DNA from: Palsa-744 sp963734815
GTDB taxonomy: Bacteria > Actinomycetota > Thermoleophilia > Solirubrobacterales > Solirubrobacteraceae
Assembly (NCBI GenBank): GCA_963734815.1
Contig: CAVTIH010000001.1
Location: forward strand, 806,001-870,000
DNA: 64,000 nucleotides
Direction: 5' to 3'
A program made the translations under genes and the position numbers. Below the pieces are notes generated by a model. That model did not search any database and had not been told where the DNA came from. It saw nothing but the letters and a program-made list of their open reading frames with translations. Shown here one piece after another: positions 38,390-46,217 of the stretch (its first letter is position 1; each line of letters opens with the position of its first letter).

Positions 38390-39592
38390 CTACAGGCCCT
38401 TGGCCACCGCTTCGACGGCGGCGGGGGCGACCGCACCGGCGATCAGGTAGCGCACGCCGGAGCGCTCGAAGCTGAGCAGCGTGCCGAGCTCGGTCGGCAG
38501 CTCGCTGGCTGTGACACCGTTGATTTTGACCTGCTGCAGCCCTTCGGGCCGCGAGGAGGTCTGCGAGGAGGAGCCGGCCTTGGCCTTGCCTTCGAGCACG
38601 GCGATCGTCCCCGGTCCGCTGCCGTGCGTGGTGACCGCGGGGTGTTCGTGTTCGTCGTCGCCCGGTGTGGAGCCCTGATGTTCGCCGGGCTTGGGCAGCA
38701 CGACTTCTTCGACCTTGGCGTTGGCTGGCGGCGTGAATTCGAACACGGACGGTTCGACGGGCCCGTAGGAGATCGAGGTGGCGGCCAGTTCGAGCACGGG
38801 CGCGGCGCTCTCGGTGGAGTAGACGGCGGCGCGCAGGGGGACGCCGTGGACGGCATCCCACGAGAGCTCGGCGCCGGCCAGCAGGCTGCCGCCTTCCTTG
38901 GGGGACACGCGTACGGTGTAGGCGGCCTGACCGGCGACGTCGGTGGGCGTTGCGCCGGAGATGTCGGCGTGGTTGCTCAGATGCGCGATCGCTTCTTCGA
39001 TCTTGGCCACGCTGGGGACTTCGTGGTGGGCGCCGCTGTCCGCTCCGCCACTTGAGGAGCCCGATCCGCCTTCCCTGCCCGGTGAGCCCGACCCGCCGCC
39101 TTCGCCCGGCGTGTCCCACCAGCCTTCGTCGCCGGCCCCGCCGCTTCCCGCTTCCTCCTTCGGCGGCGTGTAGCGGTAGAGCGTGTTGGAAGAGGCTTCG
39201 TACATCGACAGGGTGTGCCCGTCGAAGTAGACCTGGGTGTCGCCCTGTTCGGACTGCAGCTCAAGGCGCACGCGGCCTTCCTTTGAGATCCACAGCCGCC
39301 CGGAGGCGCCGGAGAGGAGCGGGCTGGAGGTGAGCTGGCTGGCTTCGCCTCCGCCGCTGGCGAGGTTGGCGCCTTCCAGCAGGTGGTCGGTGAGCTGGAT
39401 CTGAGCGCTCACACCTTCGACGGGTGCCGCGGTGAGCGCATCGTGGACCGCGTCGGGCAGCGCCTTGGGCGGGGGCGTGGGCCCCACGCCGAGCGCGGTG
39501 GCGAGCGCCGTCGCGCCGACGCCGACCCCGATCAGCACGGCACACGACAACAGCAGGCGGGAGAGCGATAGGCGGCGCAGGAAGTAGCTCAT
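38390..39592 (-). CDS. LolA/RseB-like membrane-anchored protein
   Basis: 400 residues: N-terminal membrane anchor (LLLSCAVLIGVGVGATALAT), then a LolA/RseB-like half-barrel (GRLWISKEGRVRLELQSEQG, VYFDGHTLSMYEASSNTLYR), split by a Gly/Ser-rich loop of about 45 residues. A possible promoter TTGATC-18-TGATAC lies at 39671-39642. It probably binds lipid-like ligands outside the membrane. First gene of a three-gene unit with the ABC exporter. Confidence 0.75.
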   Translation of the reverse strand: MSYFLRRLSLSRLLLSCAVLIGVGVGATALATALGVGPTPPPKALPDAVHDALTAAPVEGVSAQIQLTDHLLEGANLASGGGEASQLTSSPLLSGASGRLWISKEGRVRLELQSEQGDTQVYFDGHTLSMYEASSNTLYRYTPPKEEAGSGGAGDEGWWDTPGEGGGSGSPGREGGSGSSSGGADSGAHHEVPSVAKIEEAIAHLSNHADISGATPTDVAGQAAYTVRVSPKEGGSLLAGAELSWDAVHGVPLRAAVYSTESAAPVLELAATSISYGPVEPSVFEFTPPANAKVEEVVLPKPGEHQGSTPGDDEHEHPAVTTHGSGPGTIAVLEGKAKAGSSSQTSSRPEGLQQVKINGVTASELPTELGTLLSFERSGVRYLIAGAVAPAAVEAVAKGL

Positions 39593-39748
39593 GGCTGGTG
39601 CCTCGGGTCGAGCGATGAAGGTCGCGAAGGACGCGACCGACGTATCAGGAAAGGCTAGCGCGATAGATCAAGAGATCCTGAAGGAGTTGATGGGGAAGCT
39701 CTCATCTTTCGCCGTCGCTCGTGGGCGCGCACTCCGACGCCGCCAACG

Positions 39749-39754
39749 TATATC
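39749..39754 (+). promoter_or_regulatory. Putative -10 of the cytochrome c gene
   Basis: TATATC ends 12 nt before the ATG at 39767; no ribosome binding site fits. Near-leaderless. Confidence 0.4.
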
Positions 39755-39766
39755 GTGCCGCCCGAT

Positions 39767-40315
39767 ATGGGACTGGTACTCCTTGTTGTCGTCCTGCTAG
39801 TGGCCATCGGCGTAGGCGTGGTCCTACTCGCGCTGCGCCGACCCCGCGGGGCTGCCGAAGGCCCGGCGCGGGGGGACCGATCGGAGATCGGCCAGCATGC
39901 CGCCCAGCGGGGGCTCACCGCGGGCCTCGTGTTGGTGTGCGCGTTCGGCCTGGTCGTGCCTGTCCTGGTGCTTGCCTCCAACAGCGCGCACAAGGCCAGC
40001 GTGGGGGTCGGAGGGGTGCACCTGGACGCCCAGCAGCAGAAGGGCAGGGAATTGTTCTCGCACTCCTGCAACCTCTGCCACACGCTCGCCGGCGCCGCCG
40101 CGGTGGGCCGTACCGGGCCCGACCTCGACGTGCTGATTCCGACCGTCGGTGCGACGCTGCCGGAAAAGGCGCAGTACGCCGCTCGCAAGGCTTTCATCCT
40201 GAGCGCGGTCCTCGAAGGCCGCGCGCGCGGCAAAGGCCAGATGCCGAGGCTGCTGTTCCAGGGCGCCGAAGCCGAAGACGTGGCCTCCTTCGTGGCGGCG
40301 ATCGCCGGTCATTGA
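39767..40315 (+). CDS. Membrane-anchored cytochrome c
   Basis: 182 residues from ATG 39767. Two membrane helices (about 2-23 and 50-72), then a c-type haem domain: CNLCH at 101-105 and a likely axial Met in GKGQMPRLLF. It should face outside the membrane and carry electrons to or from a respiratory complex not found in this window. A GTG at 39755 is an alternative start. Confidence 0.87.
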   Translation: MGLVLLVVVLLVAIGVGVVLLALRRPRGAAEGPARGDRSEIGQHAAQRGLTAGLVLVCAFGLVVPVLVLASNSAHKASVGVGGVHLDAQQQKGRELFSHSCNLCHTLAGAAAVGRTGPDLDVLIPTVGATLPEKAQYAARKAFILSAVLEGRARGKGQMPRLLFQGAEAEDVASFVAAIAGH

Positions 40316-40345
40316 TACGTCCGAACGCGCTGCAACCATCACGGC

Positions 40346-40492
40346 ATGGTCGAACGGACCGTGCGTCACCGGCGCAGGCCGCGCCGCACATTGGCGGAGT
40401 GGGTGGGTCCCCACCCCGACAGGATCGCCTCATGGGCGGTGGTGATGGGGTTCGCGCTCGTGCTCGCGGCGCTGCTCAGCGCGCACGGGTAG
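40346..40492 (+). CDS. 48-residue basic membrane protein
   Basis: MVERTVRHRRRPRRTLAEWV, then HPDRIASWAVVMG and the hydrophobic FALVLAALLSAHG. A basic N-terminus followed by one C-terminal helix. Located 30 bp after the cytochrome gene and possibly co-transcribed. Unknown function; the sequence looks like a real small membrane protein rather than noise. Confidence 0.5.
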   Translation: MVERTVRHRRRPRRTLAEWVGPHPDRIASWAVVMGFALVLAALLSAHG

Positions 40493-40545
40493 GCAGCACC
40501 CGACGGCACTGCGCAATGGCGGCCCCCCGACGGGTGGCTGCAAGC

Positions 40546-40574
40546 TTGCGTTGACGACATTATGGTTGACGCAA
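40546..40574. promoter_or_regulatory. Dyad upstream of glnA
   Basis: TTGCGTTGAC and GTTGACGCAA flank a 9-nt centre, an imperfect dyad 60 bp before glnA in an AT-richer patch. A candidate operator or promoter for nitrogen control; it does not match a GlnR box I can recognise. Confidence 0.4.
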
Positions 40575-40633
40575 AACGCTTTGGCCATCCGTCGATACCC
40601 CCCATGCGAGCCATCGACTAAGGTCCGGCGGGG

Positions 40634-42010
40634 ATGGCAGAGCAGCCCGACATGCCGAAGGTCGCAGCGGCCAAGAACCCGATGCCGAAGACCGCCGCGG
40701 ACGTGAGCGCATTCGTGGAGGAGCGGGAGATCCGCTTCATCCGCTTCTGGTTCACCGACATCCTCGGTCAGCTGAAGTCGTTCTCGATCAACGCCGCCGA
40801 GCTGCAGGACGCGTTCGAGGCGGGGATGGGCTTCGACGGCAGCTCGATCACCGGCTTCAACGCGATCGAGGAGTCGGACATGATCGCGCTGCCCGACCCC
40901 TCCACGTTCGCGGTGCTGCCGTGGCGCCCGGAGGAGCAGGGGGTGGGGAGGATGTTCTGCGACATCATCACGCCCGAGCGCACCCCCTACGAGGGCGACC
41001 CCCGCCACGTGCTGCGCCGCGCGGTGGAGCGCGCGAAGGGGATGGGCTTCGACACCTTCAACGTGGGGCCGGAGCTCGAGTACTTCCTGTTCCGCGACCA
41101 CCATTCCACCGAGCCGCTGGACCGCGGTGGCTACTTCGACCTGACGACGCTCGACGCCGGCAGCGACGTGCGCCGTGAGACGGTGCTGGCGCTGGAGCAG
41201 CTGGGGATCCACGTCGAGTACACCCACCACGAGGTCGGCCCCTCCCAGCACGAGATCGACATGCGCTACGCCGACGCGCTGAAGATGGCCGACGACTGCA
41301 TGACGTACCGCATCACGGTGAAGGAGTACGCGATGAAGTACGGCTGGCACGCCACGTTCATGCCGAAGCCGCTGTTCGGCGAGAACGGGTCGGGGATGCA
41401 CACCCACCAGTCGCTGTTCCGGGAGGGCCGCAACGCGTTCTTCGATGCCGAGGACCCCTACTACCTCTCTGACGTGGGCAAGGCGTTCATCGCCGGCCAG
41501 CTGCGCCACGCCCGGGAGATCTGCTCGATTTTCGCGCAGTGGGTCAACTCCTACAAGCGCCTCGTGCCGGGCTTCGAGGCGCCGACGTACGTGGCGTGGT
41601 CGCGGCGCAACCGCTCGGCGCTGGTGCGCGTGCCGCTGTACCACCCCGGCAGCGAGCGCGCCACGCGGATGGAGCTGCGCTGCCCCGACCCGGCGTGCAA
41701 TCCCTACCTGACGTTCGCGGTGCTGTTGCAGGCGGGGTTGGAGGGGATCGAGAAGGGGTATGAGCTGCCCGAGCCGATGGAGCAGAACCTCTACCACCTC
41801 TCGGGCGCGGAGCGCGCGCGCCTGGGCGTGGAGCAGCTGCCGGAGACGCTCGGCGACGCGATCGAGCTGACGGCGGAGTCTGAGCTCGTGTTGCGCACGC
41901 TGGGCGAGCACATGTTCAACCGCTACGTGGAGATCAAGCGCCAGGAGTGGGACGACTACCGCGTTCAGGTCACCCAGTGGGAGCTCGACCGCTACCTGTC
42001 GATTTTGTAG
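40634..42010 (+). CDS. glnA: Glutamine synthetase type I-alpha
   Basis: 458 residues. FTDILGQLKSFSI, MGFDGSSITGFNAIEESDM, PELEYFLF, NGSGMHTHQSL, and RRNRSALVRVP are GS-I motifs. The segment after NLYHLSGAERARLGVEQLPE matches the I-alpha type, which lacks the adenylylated-Tyr region of I-beta, so feedback rather than covalent control is expected. 3' end overlaps the DUF255 gene by 19 bp. Confidence 0.94.
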   Translation: MAEQPDMPKVAAAKNPMPKTAADVSAFVEEREIRFIRFWFTDILGQLKSFSINAAELQDAFEAGMGFDGSSITGFNAIEESDMIALPDPSTFAVLPWRPEEQGVGRMFCDIITPERTPYEGDPRHVLRRAVERAKGMGFDTFNVGPELEYFLFRDHHSTEPLDRGGYFDLTTLDAGSDVRRETVLALEQLGIHVEYTHHEVGPSQHEIDMRYADALKMADDCMTYRITVKEYAMKYGWHATFMPKPLFGENGSGMHTHQSLFREGRNAFFDAEDPYYLSDVGKAFIAGQLRHAREICSIFAQWVNSYKRLVPGFEAPTYVAWSRRNRSALVRVPLYHPGSERATRMELRCPDPACNPYLTFAVLLQAGLEGIEKGYELPEPMEQNLYHLSGAERARLGVEQLPETLGDAIELTAESELVLRTLGEHMFNRYVEIKRQEWDDYRVQVTQWELDRYLSIL

Positions 42011-43953
42011 GGCGGCACGGCGCACGCGAGCGCCGCGGCCGGCGAGAGATGCAGCTCCAGCGCCTGCAGTAGGTGCCCGAACGAGGAGGGGTGCTGCGGG
42101 GCGATCTCGTGCAGCAACCTCAGCACGCCGAGCGCGTGGTGTTCATAAGACTCCTCGCCGGTGATCTGGGCGAGCCGCAACAGTCCGAGCGCGGCGGAGG
42201 AGGCGCCGGAGGGGATCGGGGAGTCGTCGAGCTCCTTGCGCCGCGCGATCAGCTCCTCGCCGTCGGTGGGGGTCGAGAAGAAGCCGCCGCGCGCGGGGTC
42301 GGCGAAGCGCTCGATCGTCTGCTCGGCCAGCGTGCGCGCCTCGGCCAGCCAGCGCTCCTCGCAGGTCGCTTCGAAGAGGACGATGAGCGCCTCCAGCAGG
42401 AAGGCGTGGTCCTCCAGATAGCCGCCGATGTGTGCGCGACCGTCGGAGTAGGTGCGCAGCAGACGACCCTCGCCGTCACGGAGCGCGCGCAGGACGAATT
42501 CGGCGCAGCTCGTCGCGGCGTCGAGGTAGCGCGGCTCGTCCAACACCGACCCCGCGTCGGCAAGCGCGGCGATCATCAAGGCGTTCCAGCTGGTCAGGCG
42601 CTTGTCGTCGAGGCCCGGTCGGGCGCGAGTTTCGCGGGCCTGGAGCAGTTGTGCGCGGATGCGTTCGCGGGCTCCCTGATCGGGGCGGTCCATCCCGTCG
42701 GGTTGCGTGCTGGCGTCGGGCTGGTCCATCTTGTGGGGTCGCGGTTGCGCGCGGTCGGTGAGCACGTTGAGCCCGGGCTCGGGGTGGTGGGGCTCCACGA
42801 AGTTGCCCTCCTCGGTGACGCCCAACCAGCCGATCGCGACGTCGGCGTCCTCGCCGAGGATGTGTTGCAGCTCCTGGATGCGCCACACGTAGAAGCGGCC
42901 CTCCACGCCTTCGGAGTCGGCATCCAGCGCGGAGTAGAAGCCGCCCTCGGGGCCGCGCATCTCGCGCAGCGCCCAGTCGAGCGTCGCGCGGCATACGCGG
43001 GCAAACTCCTGGTCGGTGGTTGGGCCGCTGCTGCTCCCGCTTGCGCCGCTCCCGCCCGAGCCGCTCTCACCCGCACCCGGGCCGTCGCCGCCAACCACAG
43101 CCCCCTCCCCATCCTCCTCCTCGAGCCGGTGCCCGTGCAGGTAGGCGCGCGCGAGCAGGGCGTTGTCGTAGAGCATCTTCTCGAAGTGCGGCACCGTCCA
43201 GGAGGCGTCGACCGAGTAGCGGTGAAATCCCCCGCCGAGCTGGTCGTGGATGCCCCCGGCTGCCATCGCGCGCAGCGTTGCGAGCGACATGTTGCGCTCG
43301 CCGTGGCGCAGCAGGAACTCCACCACGGGGGTCTGCGGGAACTTTGGTGCGCCGCCAAACCCACCGTTTGCCGCGTCGAACGAGCCCCGCAGCGTCGCCA
43401 CCGCGGTGTCGAGCGCCGCTGTGTCGAAGGGCTCGGTCGAGGGCTCCATCCGTGCCGCGCGGGAGAGCTGCTCGCGGATCCGCTCCCCGCCGGCGCGGAT
43501 CTCGGCGGCGTTCTCGCGCCACGTCTCGGCGATCGCCTGCAGCACCTGGGCCCACGAGGGCATCCCGTGGCGAGGCTCGGGCGGGAAGTAGGTGCCGCCG
43601 TAGAAGGGTGTCTGCTCGGGTGTGAGGAACACGTTCAGCGGCCACCCCCCGTGGCCGGTCATCCCCTGGACGGCCTCCATGTAGAGCGCGTCGACGTCGG
43701 GCCGCTCCTCCCGATCGACCTTCACGCACACGAACTCCTCGTTCATCAGCGCCGCCACGGCGGCGTCTTCGAAGGACTCGTGCTCCATCACGTGGCACCA
43801 GTGGCAGGAGGAGTAGCCGATCGACACCACCAGCGGCACGTCGCGCTCGCGCGCCGCCGCCAGCGCCTCGGGACCCCACGGCAGCCAGTCCACGGGGTTC
43901 TCGGCGTGCTGGCGCAGGTAGGGCGAGGTCTGACTCGCGAGCGCGTTGGGCAT
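41992..43953 (-). CDS. DUF255/thioredoxin-domain protein (YyaL/SPATA20-like)
   Basis: 653 residues. N-terminal thioredoxin-like DUF255 (PYLRQHAENPVDWLPWG, SIGYSSCHWCHVMEHESF) then an alpha/alpha toroid (GGIHDQLGGGFHRYSVDASW, FEKMLYDNALL). The CHWC redox motif is intact. A Gly/Ser-rich insert lies near 285-315. Enzymatic role is not settled in the literature I know. Convergent with glnA. Confidence 0.92.
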   Translation of the reverse strand: MPNALASQTSPYLRQHAENPVDWLPWGPEALAAARERDVPLVVSIGYSSCHWCHVMEHESFEDAAVAALMNEEFVCVKVDREERPDVDALYMEAVQGMTGHGGWPLNVFLTPEQTPFYGGTYFPPEPRHGMPSWAQVLQAIAETWRENAAEIRAGGERIREQLSRAARMEPSTEPFDTAALDTAVATLRGSFDAANGGFGGAPKFPQTPVVEFLLRHGERNMSLATLRAMAAGGIHDQLGGGFHRYSVDASWTVPHFEKMLYDNALLARAYLHGHRLEEEDGEGAVVGGDGPGAGESGSGGSGASGSSSGPTTDQEFARVCRATLDWALREMRGPEGGFYSALDADSEGVEGRFYVWRIQELQHILGEDADVAIGWLGVTEEGNFVEPHHPEPGLNVLTDRAQPRPHKMDQPDASTQPDGMDRPDQGARERIRAQLLQARETRARPGLDDKRLTSWNALMIAALADAGSVLDEPRYLDAATSCAEFVLRALRDGEGRLLRTYSDGRAHIGGYLEDHAFLLEALIVLFEATCEERWLAEARTLAEQTIERFADPARGGFFSTPTDGEELIARRKELDDSPIPSGASSAALGLLRLAQITGEESYEHHALGVLRLLHEIAPQHPSSFGHLLQALELHLSPAAALACAVPPYKIDR

Positions 43954-44029
43954 GGGCGTCAGGGTAGTTGCCTTGGGCGGGCCGTCAGGCGGGTGAGGTG
44001 GTGGGGCGGGGTGTTGTATTAACTATTCA

Positions 44030-44167
44030 GACCCCAACCCTTCATTTTGTGAAGCAAGCTGGGGGGTTGGTTGCTTTGTTTTAGGCCCCCAACCCTTCAT
44101 TTTGTGAAGCGAGTTGTGGGGTGGTTGGTTGCTTTGTTTTGGGACCCCAACCCTTCATTTTGTAAAG
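44030..44167. repeat. Tandem array of palindromic repeat (3 copies)
   Basis: Three 25-bp copies starting at 44030, 44085 and 44143. Each reads GACCCCAACC followed by CTTCATTTTGTGAAG, with one substitution in copies 2 and 3. The two intervening stretches (30 and 33 nt) resemble each other and are G/T-rich (GGTTGGTTGCTTTGTTTT), so this is a 55-58-bp tandem unit rather than a CRISPR array. A fourth copy lies inverted at 34120-34155. The array fills most of the 233-bp gap between two minus-strand genes. Confidence 0.85.
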
Positions 44168-44186
44168 TGGTATGCGTGCGTTTGGG

Positions 44187-46217
44187 TTACTTATGCACCA
44201 GCGACGGCAACGGGAAGTGGCGCGAGAGCGCCGAGCCGATCGCTCCCCATTCGTGGGATACCGCGCCCGCCCGTGAGAGCTGGGCCTTGGCGGTGCTCAC
44301 GTTGAAATGCTCTCCGGCGAGGGTGCCGCTGGCGCGCCCGCCGGACGCGAGCGTGATCGTGCCATGCGTGGCGGCCACGCCGCTGACGTGGATCGTGATG
44401 CTCTGCAGCTTGCCTTCCTTGGCGGGGAGCGTGCCGCTGATCGCAACCCCGGGCACGAACGTGAAGTTGTGCAGGCTCACCGCGGAGGCGCTCAGCTTGG
44501 CGTAGCCGCCGTGCAGCCCCCCGAAGCTCGACCCGTTCGGTAGGTTCTGCTCGACCTGCAGCGTGGCGCCGATCACCTGGCGATCGAGGTCCACGATCGT
44601 GTCGAGCACCGCGGTGAGGGTGCGCCCGCGGTTGCCGCGCAGGCCGGGGACGGGCTGCACGTGGGCGAGCTTGGTGGGGGTGATCGGGGTGGGGGTGAAC
44701 GGGTCGGGTTCGGGCTTGCACGGCTGAATGGTTTGCCCGCCCGCCCCGTCCCCGAAGAACGCTTCCACAGCCAGCGCGGCGCAGTCGCCGAAGTCGCTGC
44801 CGATCACGGAGTGGCCGGTGTAGGGCACCACGAGCAGCTGCGCGTCGGGGATCTCCGCGGCGATCCGCCGGGCGTTGGAGGTCGGGGTGCGCAGGTCCTG
44901 CTCGCCCGAGAGGATCAGTGTCGGCACGTTCGGCAGCGGGCCGGCGGCGGGCGGGGCCGGGGAGGCGTTGGGCCAGTCGAGGCACACGGGGATGAGGCTG
45001 TCCGACCATAGGGTGGCGGCGTCGAACGGATAGAGGTCGCCGCTCGGCAGCTCGTGCAGCGCGGCGCGCGCTTCGGTTTCACGGGTGGCGGGTGCCGCGC
45101 CGCGCTGCCAGGGGAAGGGCTTCTCTTCGCAGGAGGTGGCGAGGAACAGCGCGTTGTCTTCTTCTTCGTTGGCTTCCCGTTCGGCCTGCGAGCCCTTCGG
45201 CTGCAGCGGCACGTTGGGGATCAGCCCTTCGGAGAGCTCCTTGATGCGCAGCAGCGGGTTGGGGTCGCCGTGCAGCGCCGACTGCACGGCGGAGGGCAGC
45301 AGCGCGCGCAGCGCGGGGTTGAGGTCGCCGGCGAGCAGGATGTTGAAGATGTCGGCCTCCCCGATCGTGGCGGAGTGACGGCGCCCGGCGCCGTCGTACA
45401 CCGACCCGCTGAGCGGGTGCCTGCGCAGCCGTGCGGCCAGCGTGGCGATGTCGCCGAGTGGGTTGGCGGTGATGTGCGCGCACGCCTCTTCCGAGCAGAG
45501 CTCTTCGAACATCGGCTTCAGCGCCTGAATCGAAGAGAGCGAGAACGGTTCGGGGCCTTCGGGGAGCACCACCGAGTCGAGCACCAGCGCTTCGACGTGT
45601 TCGGGGTAGCGTTCGGCGTACTCGAGCGCCACCTTGGTGCCGTAGGAGGTGCCGTACAGCACGAGCTTTTCGTAGCCCAGCGCTTCGCGGATCGCCTCGA
45701 TGTCCGCCACCGATTCCTCGCTGGTGAACGCCCCGCGGGCTGCCCCGAGTTGCAGGGCGCACTGTTCGGCCTCCTGCGCTTCGCTGCGCGCGCGTTCCAG
45801 GGCGGGCGAGTTGTGGCAGTTCAGTGGATCCGAGCGTCCGGTGCCGCGCTGGTCGTAGACGATCAGGTCACGGTCGCGCAACGCGGGCGCGATCGCCTTT
45901 GCGACGAAGCCGGCGAGCGGGCCGGCGGCTTGGCCGGGCCCGCCGGCGAGCGCGAGCACGGCGCTCGAGCTGGGGGTGAAGCCGACCGATCGGGGACCGG
46001 CCTGCAGGCGCTCCACATTGAGGCCGATCGTGCCAGGCACGGTGCCCGCGCGGTCGAGCGGCACGGTGACGGTCGTGCAGGCGAAGCTGGCTTCGTGGGC
46101 GCAGGGGGTGAAGCTGAGGCTAGTTCCAGGGGAGCCAGCCGAGGAGGCCGGCAAGCCTGTGAGCAGCAGCGCGGACAGCAACGCCACGAAGAGCGAAGAG
46201 GGTGCTTGTCTGCGCAT
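44187..46217 (-). CDS. Secreted S33-type alpha/beta hydrolase, copy A
   Basis: 676 residues from ATG 46217, beginning with an export signal (SSLFVALLSALLLTGLPASS). Hydrolase core: nucleophile Ser in YGTSYGTKVALEYAERYP, Asp in ILSGEQDLRTPTSNA, His in VPYTGHSVIG, resembling tripeptidyl aminopeptidases (S33). A beta-rich C-terminal domain follows from about residue 510. Paralogue of the next gene and overlapping its 3' end by 98 bp. Confidence 0.87.
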   Translation of the reverse strand: MRRQAPSSLFVALLSALLLTGLPASSAGSPGTSLSFTPCAHEASFACTTVTVPLDRAGTVPGTIGLNVERLQAGPRSVGFTPSSSAVLALAGGPGQAAGPLAGFVAKAIAPALRDRDLIVYDQRGTGRSDPLNCHNSPALERARSEAQEAEQCALQLGAARGAFTSEESVADIEAIREALGYEKLVLYGTSYGTKVALEYAERYPEHVEALVLDSVVLPEGPEPFSLSSIQALKPMFEELCSEEACAHITANPLGDIATLAARLRRHPLSGSVYDGAGRRHSATIGEADIFNILLAGDLNPALRALLPSAVQSALHGDPNPLLRIKELSEGLIPNVPLQPKGSQAEREANEEEDNALFLATSCEEKPFPWQRGAAPATRETEARAALHELPSGDLYPFDAATLWSDSLIPVCLDWPNASPAPPAAGPLPNVPTLILSGEQDLRTPTSNARRIAAEIPDAQLLVVPYTGHSVIGSDFGDCAALAVEAFFGDGAGGQTIQPCKPEPDPFTPTPITPTKLAHVQPVPGLRGNRGRTLTAVLDTIVDLDRQVIGATLQVEQNLPNGSSFGGLHGGYAKLSASAVSLHNFTFVPGVAISGTLPAKEGKLQSITIHVSGVAATHGTITLASGGRASGTLAGEHFNVSTAKAQLSRAGAVSHEWGAIGSALSRHFPLPSLVHK

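Noticed and set aside
44030..44167. CRISPR-like array (25-bp repeats, 30-33-bp spacers)
   Set aside because: The spacers are near-identical to each other, there are only three copies, no cas genes are present, and a lone inverted copy exists elsewhere.
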